Assembly (NCBI GenBank): GCA_020881915.1 | Contig: JAJFPB010000001.1 | Span: 744,001-808,000 of the forward strand | Direction of reading: 5' to 3' | DNA from: Paramyrothecium sp. XJ0827 | Taxonomy: Eukaryota > Ascomycota > Sordariomycetes > Hypocreales > Stachybotryaceae | DNA length: 64,000 nucleotides | Shown: piece by piece, positions 23,060 to 34,238 of the stretch | Position numbering within the stretch: the first letter of the stretch is position 1 | Layout: each line of letters opens with the position of its first letter | Made by a program: the position numbers and the translations under genes | The notes under the pieces: generated by a model | Databases searched by the model: none | Seen by the model: only the letters and a program-made list of their open reading frames with translations | What the model was told of the DNA's origin: nothing

Positions 23060-26000
23060 TCACAGTGTTCGGGGAATGTTGTTATTGTGTAACACGGTCT
23101 TTTGGAGGTGCCCACTAGCACGCGAGGAAAGTAGGTGAGCTTCAGTCAATGAAACATAAGATGTAGTGATCTCTGGCCCCGTCTCCAAATCAAGAATACA
23201 TAGGCTCTTTGAGCCCACGAGGTATGGTGCGACAGAGAGTAAGACTGTGCAGCAATCCCGATGCCCATTAGCTGCAGCAAGGTGTAGGGCACTGATGAAA
23301 GGATGCCCCGGATGTGGCATACTTAACTCTCTTGCGCTGTGACCAAACAAAACATCGAGGCACCTTGTATGCCCGAAGATGGCGGCGAAATGAGCTGGGA
23401 GCAAAGAAAGGGAGTCTGTGGGGATGTTTGTATTGGCCCTAAGAAGTACAAGCGTTTCGAGTGCATCATCGCAGCCATTGCGACATGCCACATTAACGGG
23501 AGTTATTCCGGAGTCATCAGCCAGATCCAGCAGGAATTTAATCGTGGATGAGCCCAGGTGGTCTTTCGGGGTGTTTGAGATCAGGAGTTGAATGATGAGC
23601 CCACTACCCCCGCATGCAGCGTGCCATATTACGGACCGTCCGCACTGGTCAACACAGCTAACGAGGTTTGCAAGGTCTGATTGTGAACAGTTTGAGATGA
23701 TTGCCTTCACCGCCTCAATATTCTTCCTTGCCGCTGCTGTGTGAAGAGGAATCTCACCAAGGAAGTTTCGTGTTCCGATGTAAGGCATCAGAACCTCCTT
23801 CTGATCTTGACTGAACATTTGAATCCAAAACTCCGCAGCGTAAACCCAGGCCGCTGCAAGATGAAAGAGTGTATCGCCAAAAGACGATGTCACCTTCTCC
23901 ACAATTGCCCGATTTGGACTACTCCAAACTCGCTGCCATAGATAAGTCAACATCATATGATCTCCGGTAAGGACGGCCAAATGAAGGACAGTCAACCCCT
24001 GAGATGTTGTAACTTCTAAGGACGCTCCATGCGTGTGGAGAAGGTCCACGATCAACAGAGAGCCATGCGCAATGGCACAGTGTATAGGTCGAAAATCGAA
24101 AAAGTCCTTTGATCTATCCTCAATGTACTTTGAATCTCTGTTGATGAGGGTTCGGACATTTCCTGCCTCGCCACCGTAACACAATTGTCCAAAGTCTGTA
24201 AATCGCTTCTTCTCCAATTTCATAAGGTTGTCAATCGCAGCTCGAAGAGTTGCATGACTTGCAGCCTCCTCGTGATAAGGAGCAATCCTGACAAGCCTAA
24301 GCTGCTTCTGCACACGGGTAGCCTTACTCCGGAAGATACTTCGACGGAGCGAGTCGGCGACTGTCACTGCTTGTAAAAGCCTTTTGACATCCTCTTGGTC
24401 TTTGAAATGTTCCAATTCTGATCGTTCTATGTCAATAAAATTTTGCTCTATCTCAATAGCAGCTTCAGTCGGCCAAGTGACACAATTCAAGACTTGCTGA
24501 GAAAGAAGGGTCTGATGTTGCCGGGTCGTTCGTGCAATCCTTAGTTCCTGGAGCAAATCCCTTAACAGGTGTCTTTCTTCTCGTAAAGCTAGAAAAAATG
24601 GATGAAGTTGTATCATGCGCATGTTTTTTGAATTGAGCCATTGACTAGTTGTTAGATCAGGCAAGTCAGTCGAGCCCATTACCGATGGCACTGTCATTGG
24701 CAGTACTGTGTCTTCCAGTTCAAGTGGTAGCTTTGGATTGCTTTTTCTAAAGCTTGGAAGGCGTATGTCAAGAAGGGGTTTCCTCTTGATCTGGCTAGGG
24801 GGAACGTCATCTGTCCGAAGCGCATCTCCCCCTTCGTCCGGCTTCGCTTGGATGATGGTAGGACGAGGTTCAGGGGTGGATTTATCTGCATCCCAACCAG
24901 TGGAGTGTATGGGACTGTCCGTGTTGCGCGAATTCTCTTTTTCCTTGTCTAATTCAGGGCGCAATGCAGCATCCTCGTTCTTCGTCACATGAAGCTGAAT
25001 CTCCACATTTCCTCGCCTATGCCTGTTCAATACTGAGGCTGTTATGGGAAGCGTGGTCCCATCAATGTCATGAGAAGCTTCCGAGTTTAGTTTCTCAGGT
25101 TCCTTTGCTAGCATTTCGTCGACACGGTAGCGACTTGCTACCAATGTAGGGCATTTTTTTGCTATTGTGACTTGAGCACACCAGGTCGTACTTGCACCTT
25201 GCATTGTCTCTCGTAAACCCACGGCAATATCGCTACGGAGAACATGCCCAGAATTGCAGGTCTCAAAGCGGAAAACACACAAGGTGGTCCCAAGTCGCAC
25301 GTTCCTAGGACTAAGGATCCCGGAGACCGGATCCCACGACTTCGACGGATACACGGCGATAAGCCTACATGAAAACAGTTCCATCGCATCGCCCTTCGCT
25401 TCATAATCTTGCGGGGCCATTATATGCATTTGCCGCCTCTCGACCGAAGGATGCTGTTTGATAAAGACAGTCTCGAAACTAGTTTTCTGATGGATATCTG
25501 GTTTCACGTAGTCGATTCGAAAGGCATGTATCCTGGCAAACTGGTCGCCCCACAAGCGTCTCAGATGGATAATGGGAGATACGACGTTCTCGGTGTCGGT
25601 CTTTTCGCAGTTCAACATCACTGAATAGTCTGCTACAGCCGAGTCATCATCAATCGGGTGGAGGCAAAATTCGACTTTCAAGCCCTTGTTTGTCCACTCC
25701 CATGGCGTGCCAATCAGTCTCATTGAGGCGATACTTTCGATTTGGCCCATGTTCTGAAATCTTTTGGGGGAATCCGCAAGCAGACCCCAGAGCTTTGTCT
25801 CGTTGCCCATCGGTGCTTCCTGCTGTTCGTCTGAAGACCAGGCAAAGATGGACTGATCATCACTTTTCAGCAGGATTTCTTGTTGCAGGCGAATGAATGC
25901 CTTACGGCCTTCTCCATAAAGGAGTGGCATACTGACGTCAAAGATACCCATCAGGCAGTAAGACAAATCCTCGATGCGAGCTGTTTGACGAGACGCGGCC

Positions 26001-26629
26001 CACGCCATACGAGATGCAATACTGATCTCATCGAGGGCCAGGGTTCCTCGCAAAATCCCGTCCTGAATTCCCGTGATTGAATGGAGAAGACTGATAAACT
26101 GATTGCTCTGCTGCTTGTTGCCGAGGTAGCTCCAATCTTGCGCGAAGAATTCGACCTCCCGTGGAGCTATAAGTTCTTGCAGGGTCCAGCCCCTAGTAAA
26201 CCACTTGCTTCGCCGAAACCAGGAGTTGTCGATAAAAATGTCTTCTTTGTAGGCTGGGGGTACGTCTGAGAGGTACGAATAGCAGATATTGGCATCCCTA
26301 TACCATCGATACATTGAATTGATAGCTTCCGAGAGCTCAACGCTACTGGTTTTATCGATACAGCATGTGTCGATCCAGATGTAGTCAAGCCCACTCTCAC
26401 GAGCCAATCTGGCCGCCTCGCACAGTTTTCTGAAGCCTTTTTTGGTGCGTGTCGCACATCCTTGGAGCTCTGTTGCGTCTTTCCGAGGGTCAGGCCAGGC
26501 ACCCTCCAGTCCCTGCATGTCTTGGAAGGTGACCTCTTCTTCAGCCCAGGTGTGGGATAGTGCTGCGTATGGAGGAATTTGGCCACCAACCACTACGATA
26601 TCCATAGCTTTTGTGTGAAGTAGGCGCAT
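23060..26629 (-). CDS. HET-domain protein with C-terminal ankyrin repeats
   Basis: A single-exon gene of 1189 residues. The N-terminal HET domain (about residues 18-260) has the three conserved blocks: YAALSHTW; GLDYIWIDTCCIDKTSSVEL with MYRWYRDANICYSYLSDV; and WFTRGWTLQELIAPREVEFF. These are followed by the usual SIASRMAWAASRQTARIEDL and LLYGEGRKAF. The middle third is charged and helical with no P-loop. The last third carries about seven ankyrin-type repeats, for example RPIHCAIAHGSLLIVDLLHT, GEIPLHTAAARKNIEAVKAI and ISALHLAAANGHRDCC. HET proteins mediate heterokaryon incompatibility and programmed cell death in fungi. The frame stays open another 97 codons upstream (to 26920), but the conserved domain begins right after the ATG at 26629, so that start is preferred. 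Confidence 0.9.
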   Translation of the reverse strand: MRLLHTKAMDIVVVGGQIPPYAALSHTWAEEEVTFQDMQGLEGAWPDPRKDATELQGCATRTKKGFRKLCEAARLARESGLDYIWIDTCCIDKTSSVELSEAINSMYRWYRDANICYSYLSDVPPAYKEDIFIDNSWFRRSKWFTRGWTLQELIAPREVEFFAQDWSYLGNKQQSNQFISLLHSITGIQDGILRGTLALDEISIASRMAWAASRQTARIEDLSYCLMGIFDVSMPLLYGEGRKAFIRLQQEILLKSDDQSIFAWSSDEQQEAPMGNETKLWGLLADSPKRFQNMGQIESIASMRLIGTPWEWTNKGLKVEFCLHPIDDDSAVADYSVMLNCEKTDTENVVSPIIHLRRLWGDQFARIHAFRIDYVKPDIHQKTSFETVFIKQHPSVERRQMHIMAPQDYEAKGDAMELFSCRLIAVYPSKSWDPVSGILSPRNVRLGTTLCVFRFETCNSGHVLRSDIAVGLRETMQGASTTWCAQVTIAKKCPTLVASRYRVDEMLAKEPEKLNSEASHDIDGTTLPITASVLNRHRRGNVEIQLHVTKNEDAALRPELDKEKENSRNTDSPIHSTGWDADKSTPEPRPTIIQAKPDEGGDALRTDDVPPSQIKRKPLLDIRLPSFRKSNPKLPLELEDTVLPMTVPSVMGSTDLPDLTTSQWLNSKNMRMIQLHPFFLALREERHLLRDLLQELRIARTTRQHQTLLSQQVLNCVTWPTEAAIEIEQNFIDIERSELEHFKDQEDVKRLLQAVTVADSLRRSIFRSKATRVQKQLRLVRIAPYHEEAASHATLRAAIDNLMKLEKKRFTDFGQLCYGGEAGNVRTLINRDSKYIEDRSKDFFDFRPIHCAIAHGSLLIVDLLHTHGASLEVTTSQGLTVLHLAVLTGDHMMLTYLWQRVWSSPNRAIVEKVTSSFGDTLFHLAAAWVYAAEFWIQMFSQDQKEVLMPYIGTRNFLGEIPLHTAAARKNIEAVKAIISNCSQSDLANLVSCVDQCGRSVIWHAACGGSGLIIQLLISNTPKDHLGSSTIKFLLDLADDSGITPVNVACRNGCDDALETLVLLRANTNIPTDSLSLLPAHFAAIFGHTRCLDVLFGHSARELSMPHPGHPFISALHLAAANGHRDCCTVLLSVAPYLVGSKSLCILDLETGPEITTSYVSLTEAHLLSSRASGHLQKTVLHNNNIPRTL

Positions 26630-27077
26630 TTTGGATCCGACTGGAGAAAGGGGCGAAGAATTCAGGAGCTGAATGCGTGTGATTACGGTTTTTTGTGACG
26701 AGGCCTTGAAATGCTCCTCCGTTAAAAAGGTCTGAAAGTGTGGAGTGGCGAGGCTGTTTGAGGAAATGCACATTGTACCTAAACCTGCACTTGCTACCCA
26801 ATCGTTAAAGCCTAAATGAAGCCAAGAAAGCCTGGTAATCAGCCTATAGGCACGGCAAATGTAACTCTGCATCGCCTTTGGAAATACATGCCTCGTGTTG
26901 AAGGCAAGCGCAGATATCATACGCCGGCTCTGGGATGCATGGCCATGCCTATTCAGATTAGCCGTACCCCTCTGATACCGAGGAGGTATATAACGTTAGC
27001 TTGTAACATAGTGACATCAGTTGAGAACGTAATAGAATCAAGCACGCATGCACACGCTGCCTAATAGCGGCTTAAGT
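26630..27077. other. intergenic, promoter of HET gene
   Basis: This 448 bp separates two minus-strand genes and contains the upstream open frame of the HET gene (to 26920), which I treat as non-coding. A TATA-like GGTATATAAC lies at 26986-26995 (plus strand), in the wrong orientation for the neighbouring genes. Confidence 0.4.
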
Positions 27078-28941
27078 TTATTCATCTAAGTTCGACTTTT
27101 CGTCCTTTGCCTCCATCAGATGATTCGGCATGAGCGAAATACTAATCACACAGCCAAGCGTGACACCGCCAGCAAGGTAAAGGACACTGTTACTGTCGCC
27201 TTGTCCATTCGTTCCGTCCGTTCGAGCGTATAGATGTTGCGCAATGAGCGGGCTGACGATACCGAACAACCTACCCCAGAAACTAGCGATTCCGCAAGCT
27301 GTTCCACGGATTGGTGCAGGGAAAGCTTCTGGAGTCCAGCCGTAAAGCACGGCGTTGAACATGGACTGGAAAAAATACTCCATGGTGAACAGACCCTCGT
27401 TCTTGGCGCGTGTGTCGACGACGGAAAAGATGAAGATGGAGGCGCCCATCAGACCGGACGATAACACCATGGTCCACTTACGGCCAATAGCAGGGACACG
27501 GTACATTGCTGCTCCGAGCAAAACGCCCACCACTCCGGGAAGATAAGTATAAACGTAGGCCGTGTACGTAGAGGTCAGGCTGACTGATACAGCTCCGTTT
27601 TTCAGGGCCAGGATTCTAGGCAGATATGTACCTATGTTTCGTCAGCCGTTGCTCCTGGAATTAAATCAGTCCGAAGCTCCGTTGTACGTACCTGCGACAG
27701 TGAAACCCCAGAAATCGAAGATGTAAGTCAGCCAAGTGAGTATTGTGAGACGAGTCATCTGAAAACCGTCAAAAAGCAAGCCCCATCTTGAAACCTCCAG
27801 ACGCATCCGCTGGCGCCAAGTTTGATTTAGCTTGTTTATTCCGAACACCGGTTTGGAACTTCCACCTGTGTCAACAGAGCTATGCTCTGTCTCGAGGGCC
27901 GTGAAGCTCTCCGTGTTCAAGCTGCAGGTCGTCTTATTAACTTTGGCAATATGTTGCAGCAAGTCGATGGCATCGGCATCCCGGCCTTGGAACACGAGAA
28001 ACTTGGGCGATTCACGGAAGTGAAACACAAAGAAGCGGAGGAAGAAGACGAAGAGCGTGATAGCGCCAAGGGTGAAGAGCAGGTATCGCCAGCCCATGTT
28101 GTCCGATTTCGAGCAACACTCGACGCCTTCTTCGACGTTTCTACATGATGGCAATGGTTCTGCCTCCGAGAAGTTGGGAGAGCAAGAGTAGACGGGGACA
28201 AAACCGAGGGCAATAGCACTGCACAGGACGACACCGATTGGTTGGAAGACTGAGAGGCATGCGAGGAGAAAACGTCGGTTCTTTGAATCCAGCATTAGTA
28301 CTTTGACGCCCTTCCTTTGGCAGAATTTAATACTGCGTACCTGAGGGATGAACTCGAGCGTGATTGTCGTGTCAATGGGAATGTTGCCACCAACTCCAAA
28401 GCCGACAAAAGCGGTGAGCACCAAAAAGGTAGTGTAGTTGTTGGAAGCGCCCAAGCACAAGCCGAAGATTGAAGAGATGAGGCATGTCAGATTGAAAGCC
28501 CATCTGCGACCTAGATTGCTAATAGTCAGAGAGGAGTCACAAGCAGCCCAACTGCCAAAACGCCTTACCAATAATGTCCGACAAGAATCCCCAGACGAAT
28601 GCGCCAGCCGTCAAGCCTGCGCTGAAACTGGTCGAGATATTGCCCGTCTCGTTGTTCGCGAATCCAAGCTCCTGCTGCAGAGGGCTGAGGACCAGACCGA
28701 AGGCCTGGGCCCAAACCAGATCCAGCATGTAGCCAAAGCCGCAGAGTCCCCAGATGTACCACTGGTACTTGCCCATGCCCTGTCGATCAATCTCTCGATT
28801 GATTAGGACGCACTTCTTCTCATACAGAGTGAGACCGTCGAGCCCGGTGAGGTCCACCACGTTTTCAGTGCCATTTTTGCTGTGGTGCGCTGCCTTCAGG
28901 CTCCCTGGGTCGCCCGGCTGTGCCTCCTCGAGAGACGACAT
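27078..28941 (-). CDS. MFS transporter, SV2/SVOP-like (12 TM)
   Basis: A transporter of about 561 residues of the MFS sugar/SV2-like type. Exons on the minus strand: 28941-28569, 28510-28341, 28280-27692 and 27631-27078, with introns of 58, 60 and 60 nt and agreeing phases. Landmarks are QWYIWGLCGFGYMLDLVWAQ in TM1, GAFVWGFLSDIIGRRWAF for the D-x-x-G-R-R loop after TM2, FVGFGVGGNIPIDTTITLEF in TM4, FRESPKFL before the central loop, and YGWTPEAFPAPIRGTACG in the C-terminal half. The second intron is in frame and free of stops, so intron retention would only insert 20 residues. An extracellular loop carries several Cys residues (YSCSPNF, PSCRNVEEGVECCS). The substrate is unknown. Confidence 0.88.
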
Positions 28942-31900
28942 GGTTTGCCGCCGCGGTGCTATAGGCAGAACTTTGCGAATTGTCTTGAAACCTTCGCAAT
29001 GACGGGCACTTTGTCTTCCTAGGCAATGAGAATGTCTTGGATCTTGGAGGAAGATGGCAAAAGGTGCGGGGGAAAGGAACGTGCGACCGTGACGACAGTA
29101 AATGGACGGAAGTTAAACATTACACCCGGCGCATGCAAGGCCGCACGAGCCCGGCGTCTCACAAGCTCGCGTCCCGTTTTCTCTGGATCGAGCGGACTTC
29201 GCCTTTTGCTGCCCCATCCCTGCCCTCTCAGAGCGGGAAGAGAGCTCTCTGAATGGCCAGCGACATGCCGGATCCGTCAGGTGGGAAGCAAGGTTACGTT
29301 GGAATGAATCATCACAACGTTACGCTACGCTTAAGTGGCGGTCTAAAACCAAAGACGCAAGGATGCGCGATCGAGGAGCAGCTAGGAGAATACCGAGATC
29401 TGATTGTTTTCTCGATTAGAGTAGGGCCGAGAATTCGCATTTCCCCTTTTGCTATACAGGAACAGCCCCCGTTCCTGGCCTTCGGGGTTGCCGCCGTTCA
29501 TCTGAAGGGCTTGCATTGTTGACGTCATTGACTTTGGACCTGCAGGGACCCTGGATCTTAAAAAATGAGGAAGTGGAGGGGAAGAGAACTCCCAACATTG
29601 GATAAGTTTTCAAGTCTTTGGTCGAGGGAACAGGCTGGATCACCTGGACTGAGGCCGAGGTAGCCACCAAGATTGGCTGTTACACCGACACACCGCTTCG
29701 TAGTTATGGTGTCCATAACATCTGTATCCTCCCGCATGGGCATTTCTGTGTCTCGATGCTAGCCCAAGGATTATTTTAACCTCCCACCACAGGGATGGAT
29801 TGGGGTCCGATCGGGTGCGGGTACTAGCATTAGCGAGGTGGGTGCAAACATGCCTAGTGGTTCCTTTATACTCCCGCTACTGAAAGTGCCGACTGTTATG
29901 AACAAAATTCAAGCAAGATCCATCAAGGTTTTTCTTCTCTGCGCGAATTTTTCCTCACAATCCCCACTGTACGGGGTCCTGAGTCCGAGCAAAGGTTGTC
30001 TCTCATGGTGTTTTTTTTCAGTTTCATGATCCTGGGCGGCCGTGTGGAAGCCTCATTGAGAAGCAAGAAATACCCGAAGATGATACAAACAAAGAAATCT
30101 GGTAACTTCCAGCGATCACTTGAAATCCTGGACTCCACTGCGATATGCAATTGGATCTGCCTTGTGGGAGCTTGTCAGGTACGCCGGTTCTGCACAACCA
30201 AAGTTGAACTCAAACCCAAAGCGGCGATTCCCTCATCTACCCAGAACCACTTACCCTATAGAACTTTGTTGGTTCCGTGACACTTGGCATGCCAAACACG
30301 AATCGTTACGAGACAGAATATCATCCTTCCACCATCAGAGCTTTTTATTATGATAACGGCCAATAGTTGGGTTTCTTTCCGGAAAGGAACGAATACGAGG
30401 GGGACTATAGTCCGTGCGTAATGGGTTTCAAGTTTAGACTGCCCTTTTGGTTTGGTTCTTTTTCACCATATATGACAACGAGCTGGGTTGGCGCAACATC
30501 ACCGACTGTTCCAATGACAATTACCAGGCATTTTCTGTTTCGGCATGACAAGGCTGTCTTCTCGGTATCTCAAATCTATGCCACTCTTTTGGGCATTGCT
30601 CATGGGCCAAACATTGATTAGTTGGCTGTGATGGCTGCCAGAACCAGACAGTAGGCTGGACGACGGTACAATGGATGGACATATGGGGTGTTACGGTATT
30701 ATGCCTCGGTGCTCAAACTCCAAATCCTCAAAGCATGTGAACGTAATAAAGTCCTTGTCCTTGTCACAGGAAACGAAACAAGAACGCCATCGCCACACAG
30801 GTAGCAAAAAGAAGCACGTCCCTTATAGCAATCCCAACTGTCGGGGTTCACAAAGGCTGCGTCAGCCCGAGAGCACTTAGAATAACTCAAAACAGCCGTG
30901 GATGTAGCCGTCCTCTGGATAGGTGACTGTGAGGCTCTGAGATCTCAGATCGGGCCAGCCGCTCGGTTCACAACGTGATTGGCTCTTCCGGAGCTCGTTT
31001 GTGTTAGCTTCAAATTCTTCGGGCGTCGCGGCGGCTTCCCCAGACACCGGTGCAAACACTAGTGGATCCCGAGGTACCTTTCCTAAAAAGATATGGACCG
31101 CAGGACAGACTGAGCACACTTGCCATGCACTGCCTTGTGTCTCCTATTTTAACTGTTTCATCAGCTGTGGTTATCCTACTTTCATCAATGATCGGGAAGC
31201 TCGTACCACGTCACCACGCCTATTACGGAGCGAGCTGATTACCATTCTTGGCTTGATCCGGGTCTATTGTCTGATCTCAACATTTTTGGCGCACCAGCAG
31301 CTCAATTCATGTCGTAGGCTGTGCCGACTTAGCCGCTTCTCTTAGGTACCAATCCACGCAATCTTTCACACTAGGCAGCTGTCGAGAATTTGCTGTTTCC
31401 CGTCCGTATTCGGATGTTTCTCAGATCAGTATTCAGACAGTGGAGTGACATGGCCTCTTCCGGAAAGCTGGCGCGATTGTCAGGCTTTGCATTGGCCAGC
31501 CATTACTAGAACTGCATGCCGAGGTTCACAAAACGGGGTTTGAAGAACAGCTACAGAGATTTGGCTGCTATCGTGGGGCTAAAAATCTTCAGTAAGTAGG
31601 TAAACATGTTGAATTGTTGCTCACATGAGAGCATAGTTTGCCATTATTTCGTTCACCGAGCCTCATCCGCTCTACATCAAGTGACGTAGCAGTAAAGAGC
31701 GCCCCAAATACTTACGAGTGATGAATCAATTGCGGAAAGAAAGGTTGAAATATATTTGACCTCAGGAACTTATGATGTTCATACGTCATGGTGGTGAACA
31801 TGGGCGTTTCGAATAAACATGCATCCCTAATGCACATGGCATCGCGCCTTTTCTACAGAATAAATGATCAACAGACAACTCGACTGTCCCAATGCTAGAG

Positions 31901-32579
31901 TAGCGGTAGATTTCTGATAACTTAGCAATTAATCTAAAGGAGTAGGATCTGCCACTTGTCCATGAATGTATCCAGGTTTTCGAGAAGATAAATCGTCAAG
32001 TCCGAGGACGTCAAGACCCGCATCCGAAACTCTCACACTTCGTAGACAAAAAAAAAAGTTATTCACGTGAAAGAAACAGCCGTTGGCTCATGCTCTCGTC
32101 CAATACATACGTATCTGGGACACCGCGGTGCCAAGCATGCCGCAGCCTTACAGCCCGATGCGTGCTGCTGCAAATGGGCGAGCCACGCTAGCTCGGAACT
32201 GAGCCGCACCATTTTCTGGATCGATTTCGTTTCAACCAGATTAAGTGCTAGTCCAGGATTAGCTGGAAACATCACCAGCGCTTCCCATCTTGAGCATTTC
32301 GCCTTGATTGGTTTCGGGAGGCGATGCTGTTGCCATTCTGGGTAAGGCCCTGCCGGTGTTTTGTCCACGCATGCGCCATCTGTGAACTGACCATGCCACG
32401 AGCAAGTATAAAGGGTACGCATCACTTCTTCATTTCGTTTCTTCATCCGACAAACAAATTCAGCATTCTACATTGCTCCATCTTCAGACTCAATTATCAG
32501 AGTAAGTGTGTCCACAAGTTGTTGGGGCTGAGAGAAGGGAGTTAACACTCGACTTAGGATTAAAGAACCAAACATCACA
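28942..32579. other. gene-poor region
   Basis: About 3.6 kb with no gene I can support fully. It contains the promoter of the MFS gene on the left, an orphan minus-strand ORF at 30877-31119 (entered separately), and the promoter of the small secreted protein on the right, with a TATAAA at about 32406. Base composition is ordinary to AT-rich. Confidence 0.4.
30877..31119 (-). pseudogene. orphan C-terminal coding fragment
   Basis: A minus-strand frame preceded by a good acceptor (TTTTTAG near 31082) reads a normal-looking protein end: KVPRDPLVFAPVSGEAAATP, then EPSGWPDLRSQSLTVTYPED, and a stop at 30877. I find no matching upstream exon. It may be the last exon of a decayed or unrecognised gene. 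I do not recognise the family. Confidence 0.25.
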
Positions 32580-32984
32580 ATGGCTATCGGATTTTCCATC
32601 AAGCAGGCCCTCCTTGGAAGCCTTCTCCTCTTCTCAGTCGCCTCTGCCCACGATGGCCGGCTCCAACTCCGCAACGAACTCCGCGAACGTGCTGAACTCG
32701 AGACACGTGCCGAACTCAATACGGGTGCCGAACTTCAGACACGCGCCGATGCCGCCGGAATCCAGGCGGGAGTCCAACAAATCGTGAAGAGCTCCCTTAT
32801 AGCGAACGTGCCGGGCATTTTGAAGGGTGTGAATATGATTGTCGCGGCGAGTACTGGAAACGCAGCCAACGCTGGAGCCGGCCAGGCCGCCGCCGGAGCA
32901 AGGGGAAATAGTGTTACGAAGGCTGTGAGCAATGAGGCGGGGAATGAGGATCCTGCAGATCCTGCAGAAGAAGTGGAGGACTAA
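32580..32984 (+). CDS. small secreted protein with RAELxT repeats
   Basis: A single-exon protein of 134 residues with a clear signal peptide (IKQALLGSLLLFSVASA) and no cysteine after it. The N-terminal third of the mature protein is built of six-residue units (RAELET, RAELNT, GAELQT, then RADA), mirrored at the DNA level by 18-bp tandem repeats. The middle is amphipathic (QQIVKSSLIANVPGILKGVN) and the C-terminus is Ala/Gly-rich and then acidic (PADPAEEVED). A TATAAA lies about 175 bp upstream. It stands alone in a gene-poor region. I do not recognise a family. It could be an effector-like or cell-surface protein. The classic Kex2 (KR) sites of fungal RiPP precursors are absent. Confidence 0.7.
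   Translation: MAIGFSIKQALLGSLLLFSVASAHDGRLQLRNELRERAELETRAELNTGAELQTRADAAGIQAGVQQIVKSSLIANVPGILKGVNMIVAASTGNAANAGAGQAAAGARGNSVTKAVSNEAGNEDPADPAEEVED
32688..32741 (+). repeat. three 18-bp tandem coding repeats
   Basis: Three successive 18-bp units at 32688, 32706 and 32724 encode RAELET, RAELNT and GAELQT. A fourth, partial unit (RADA) follows. Confidence 0.75.
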
Positions 32985-33832
32985 GAATCGCGCACTCTGG
33001 TGGAACGAGGCAACAAACATTTCCTTCTGGTGCAGGCATCGGCTGGATCTTTCAGCATGTCCGCCTATCGCAATTCTGTAACGCTTATCATGACAAAAGG
33101 AAGCTATTCTTTGATCCTTTATTGGCTTCGTAGGCCATTTAATAATATCTTCGGCACCGCTTAACCTTTATTACGGACAAGGATGGAAGCATTAATATTT
33201 GAACGGTAATAGCGGGTGCCAAGTGTAAAAACTTCAAACAGTTTATGTCGTTCATTCATGCTTAGTAGAATTAAGACACTCCACTCAAGACTCCCTGTAC
33301 CGCAAAGCGACTGTTATGACGTTGAACCCTAGTGAAGCCCCAAACATCACCCCACCCACCTCCATTCATGGAGGGGAAAGATGTGTAGTAATGCAAAGCC
33401 CCAAGAACAAGGAACACGATATGCAAACGGCTGATCATGAATTCAATTACCGTCCTTGCGAAGTGAAACGAATCCGTGATAATCATGATTCAGATACATT
33501 CCGAGAGAGCTTTGTATTCGTATCAGGCATTTTAAGATTCTTCCAGAAAACGTTGCATCAGTCCATGAGAGGGTCGCAATCTGAAAAAAAGAACTTACTA
33601 CGTGAGAAGCATAGTAATGATGTCTTGATCACCAATCGGCAGCTTTACGGGTCTGAAGCTCTCAACTCTCCCTGATCAGTCTCGATTCAACCCTGATGAA
33701 TACTTAAGTATCCCAAGCATGGGGCACGTAAAATTTATGCAAATAAGCACGAATCTTTTTACAGCCACTGTGAAGTGTATGCTATCGAGCGGGGTCTGGA
33801 TGTCACCCACCATAACCTGGTATGGTGTACCA
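32985..33832. other. intergenic
   Basis: 3' flank of the small secreted protein gene up to the MITE. A 119-codon ORF at 33316-33675 lacks any recognisable feature; I do not call it. Confidence 0.35.
33824..33832 (+). repeat. target-site duplication, left copy
   Basis: GGTGTACCA, identical to the copy at 34239-34247 on the other side of the element. Confidence 0.75.
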
Positions 33833-34238
33833 GAGGGTGCAGCAAATCGTTGGTCTAAAAAAAGGAAATCATTGGTCTAAATGCAAATCGTTAGTCCAAA
33901 AAAAATACTAGACCAACGGCCCAATTATTCTAACCAATTAGAAAAAGGCGGTAGCTATATATCACATAACCCAGATATCTTAAGCTACGTAGCTACTAAA
34001 GCCCACTATAAGATTAAGCCCTATAGCTACTATAGCCCGCTATGCAGTTGAGCCCTATAGCTGCTACAGCCCGCTGTATAGTTAAGCCCTGTGGCCACTG
34101 TAGCCCGCTATGCAGTTGAGCCCTATAAGGTTAAAAATGCATATGCGAGCCTAATACTAAAATTCTGCCGCTAGTACCTTTCCTAATGTAGCATTGTTGG
34201 TCCAGTGTTTTTTTGGACCAACGAGTTGCTGTGGTCTC
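33833..34238. mobile_element. MITE-like element with TIRs and 9-bp target duplication
   Basis: A 406-bp non-coding element. Its ends are inverted repeats of about 31 bp (25 of 31 positions match between 33833-33863 and the complement of 34208-34238; the shared core is TCGTTGGTC and an A-run). It is flanked by the identical 9-bp direct repeat GGTGTACCA at 33824-33832 and 34239-34247. A second inverted pair lies just inside the left end (33883-33917 against 34196-34229). Several mismatches are C/T or G/A, as repeat-induced point mutation would leave. The inside holds 34-bp tandem repeats. A 9-bp duplication fits a Mutator-like origin, but hAT-like is possible. No transposase is encoded. Confidence 0.8.
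34017..34118 (+). repeat. three 34-bp tandem repeats inside the MITE
   Basis: Units start at 34017, 34051 and 34085, each beginning AGCCCT and ending near GCAGTTG or TATAGTTA. They differ mostly by C/T and G/A changes. A degraded partial unit precedes them and a partial unit (AGCCCTATAAGG) follows. Confidence 0.85.

Noticed and set aside
26630..26920. N-terminal extension of the HET protein by 97 residues
   Set aside because: The HET domain begins immediately after the ATG at 26629; the upstream part has no family match and looks like open leader sequence.
32688..32741. RiPP (dikaritin-type) precursor reading of the RAELxT repeats
   Set aside because: No Kex2-type KR sites between repeats and no DUF3328/UstYa-like gene nearby.
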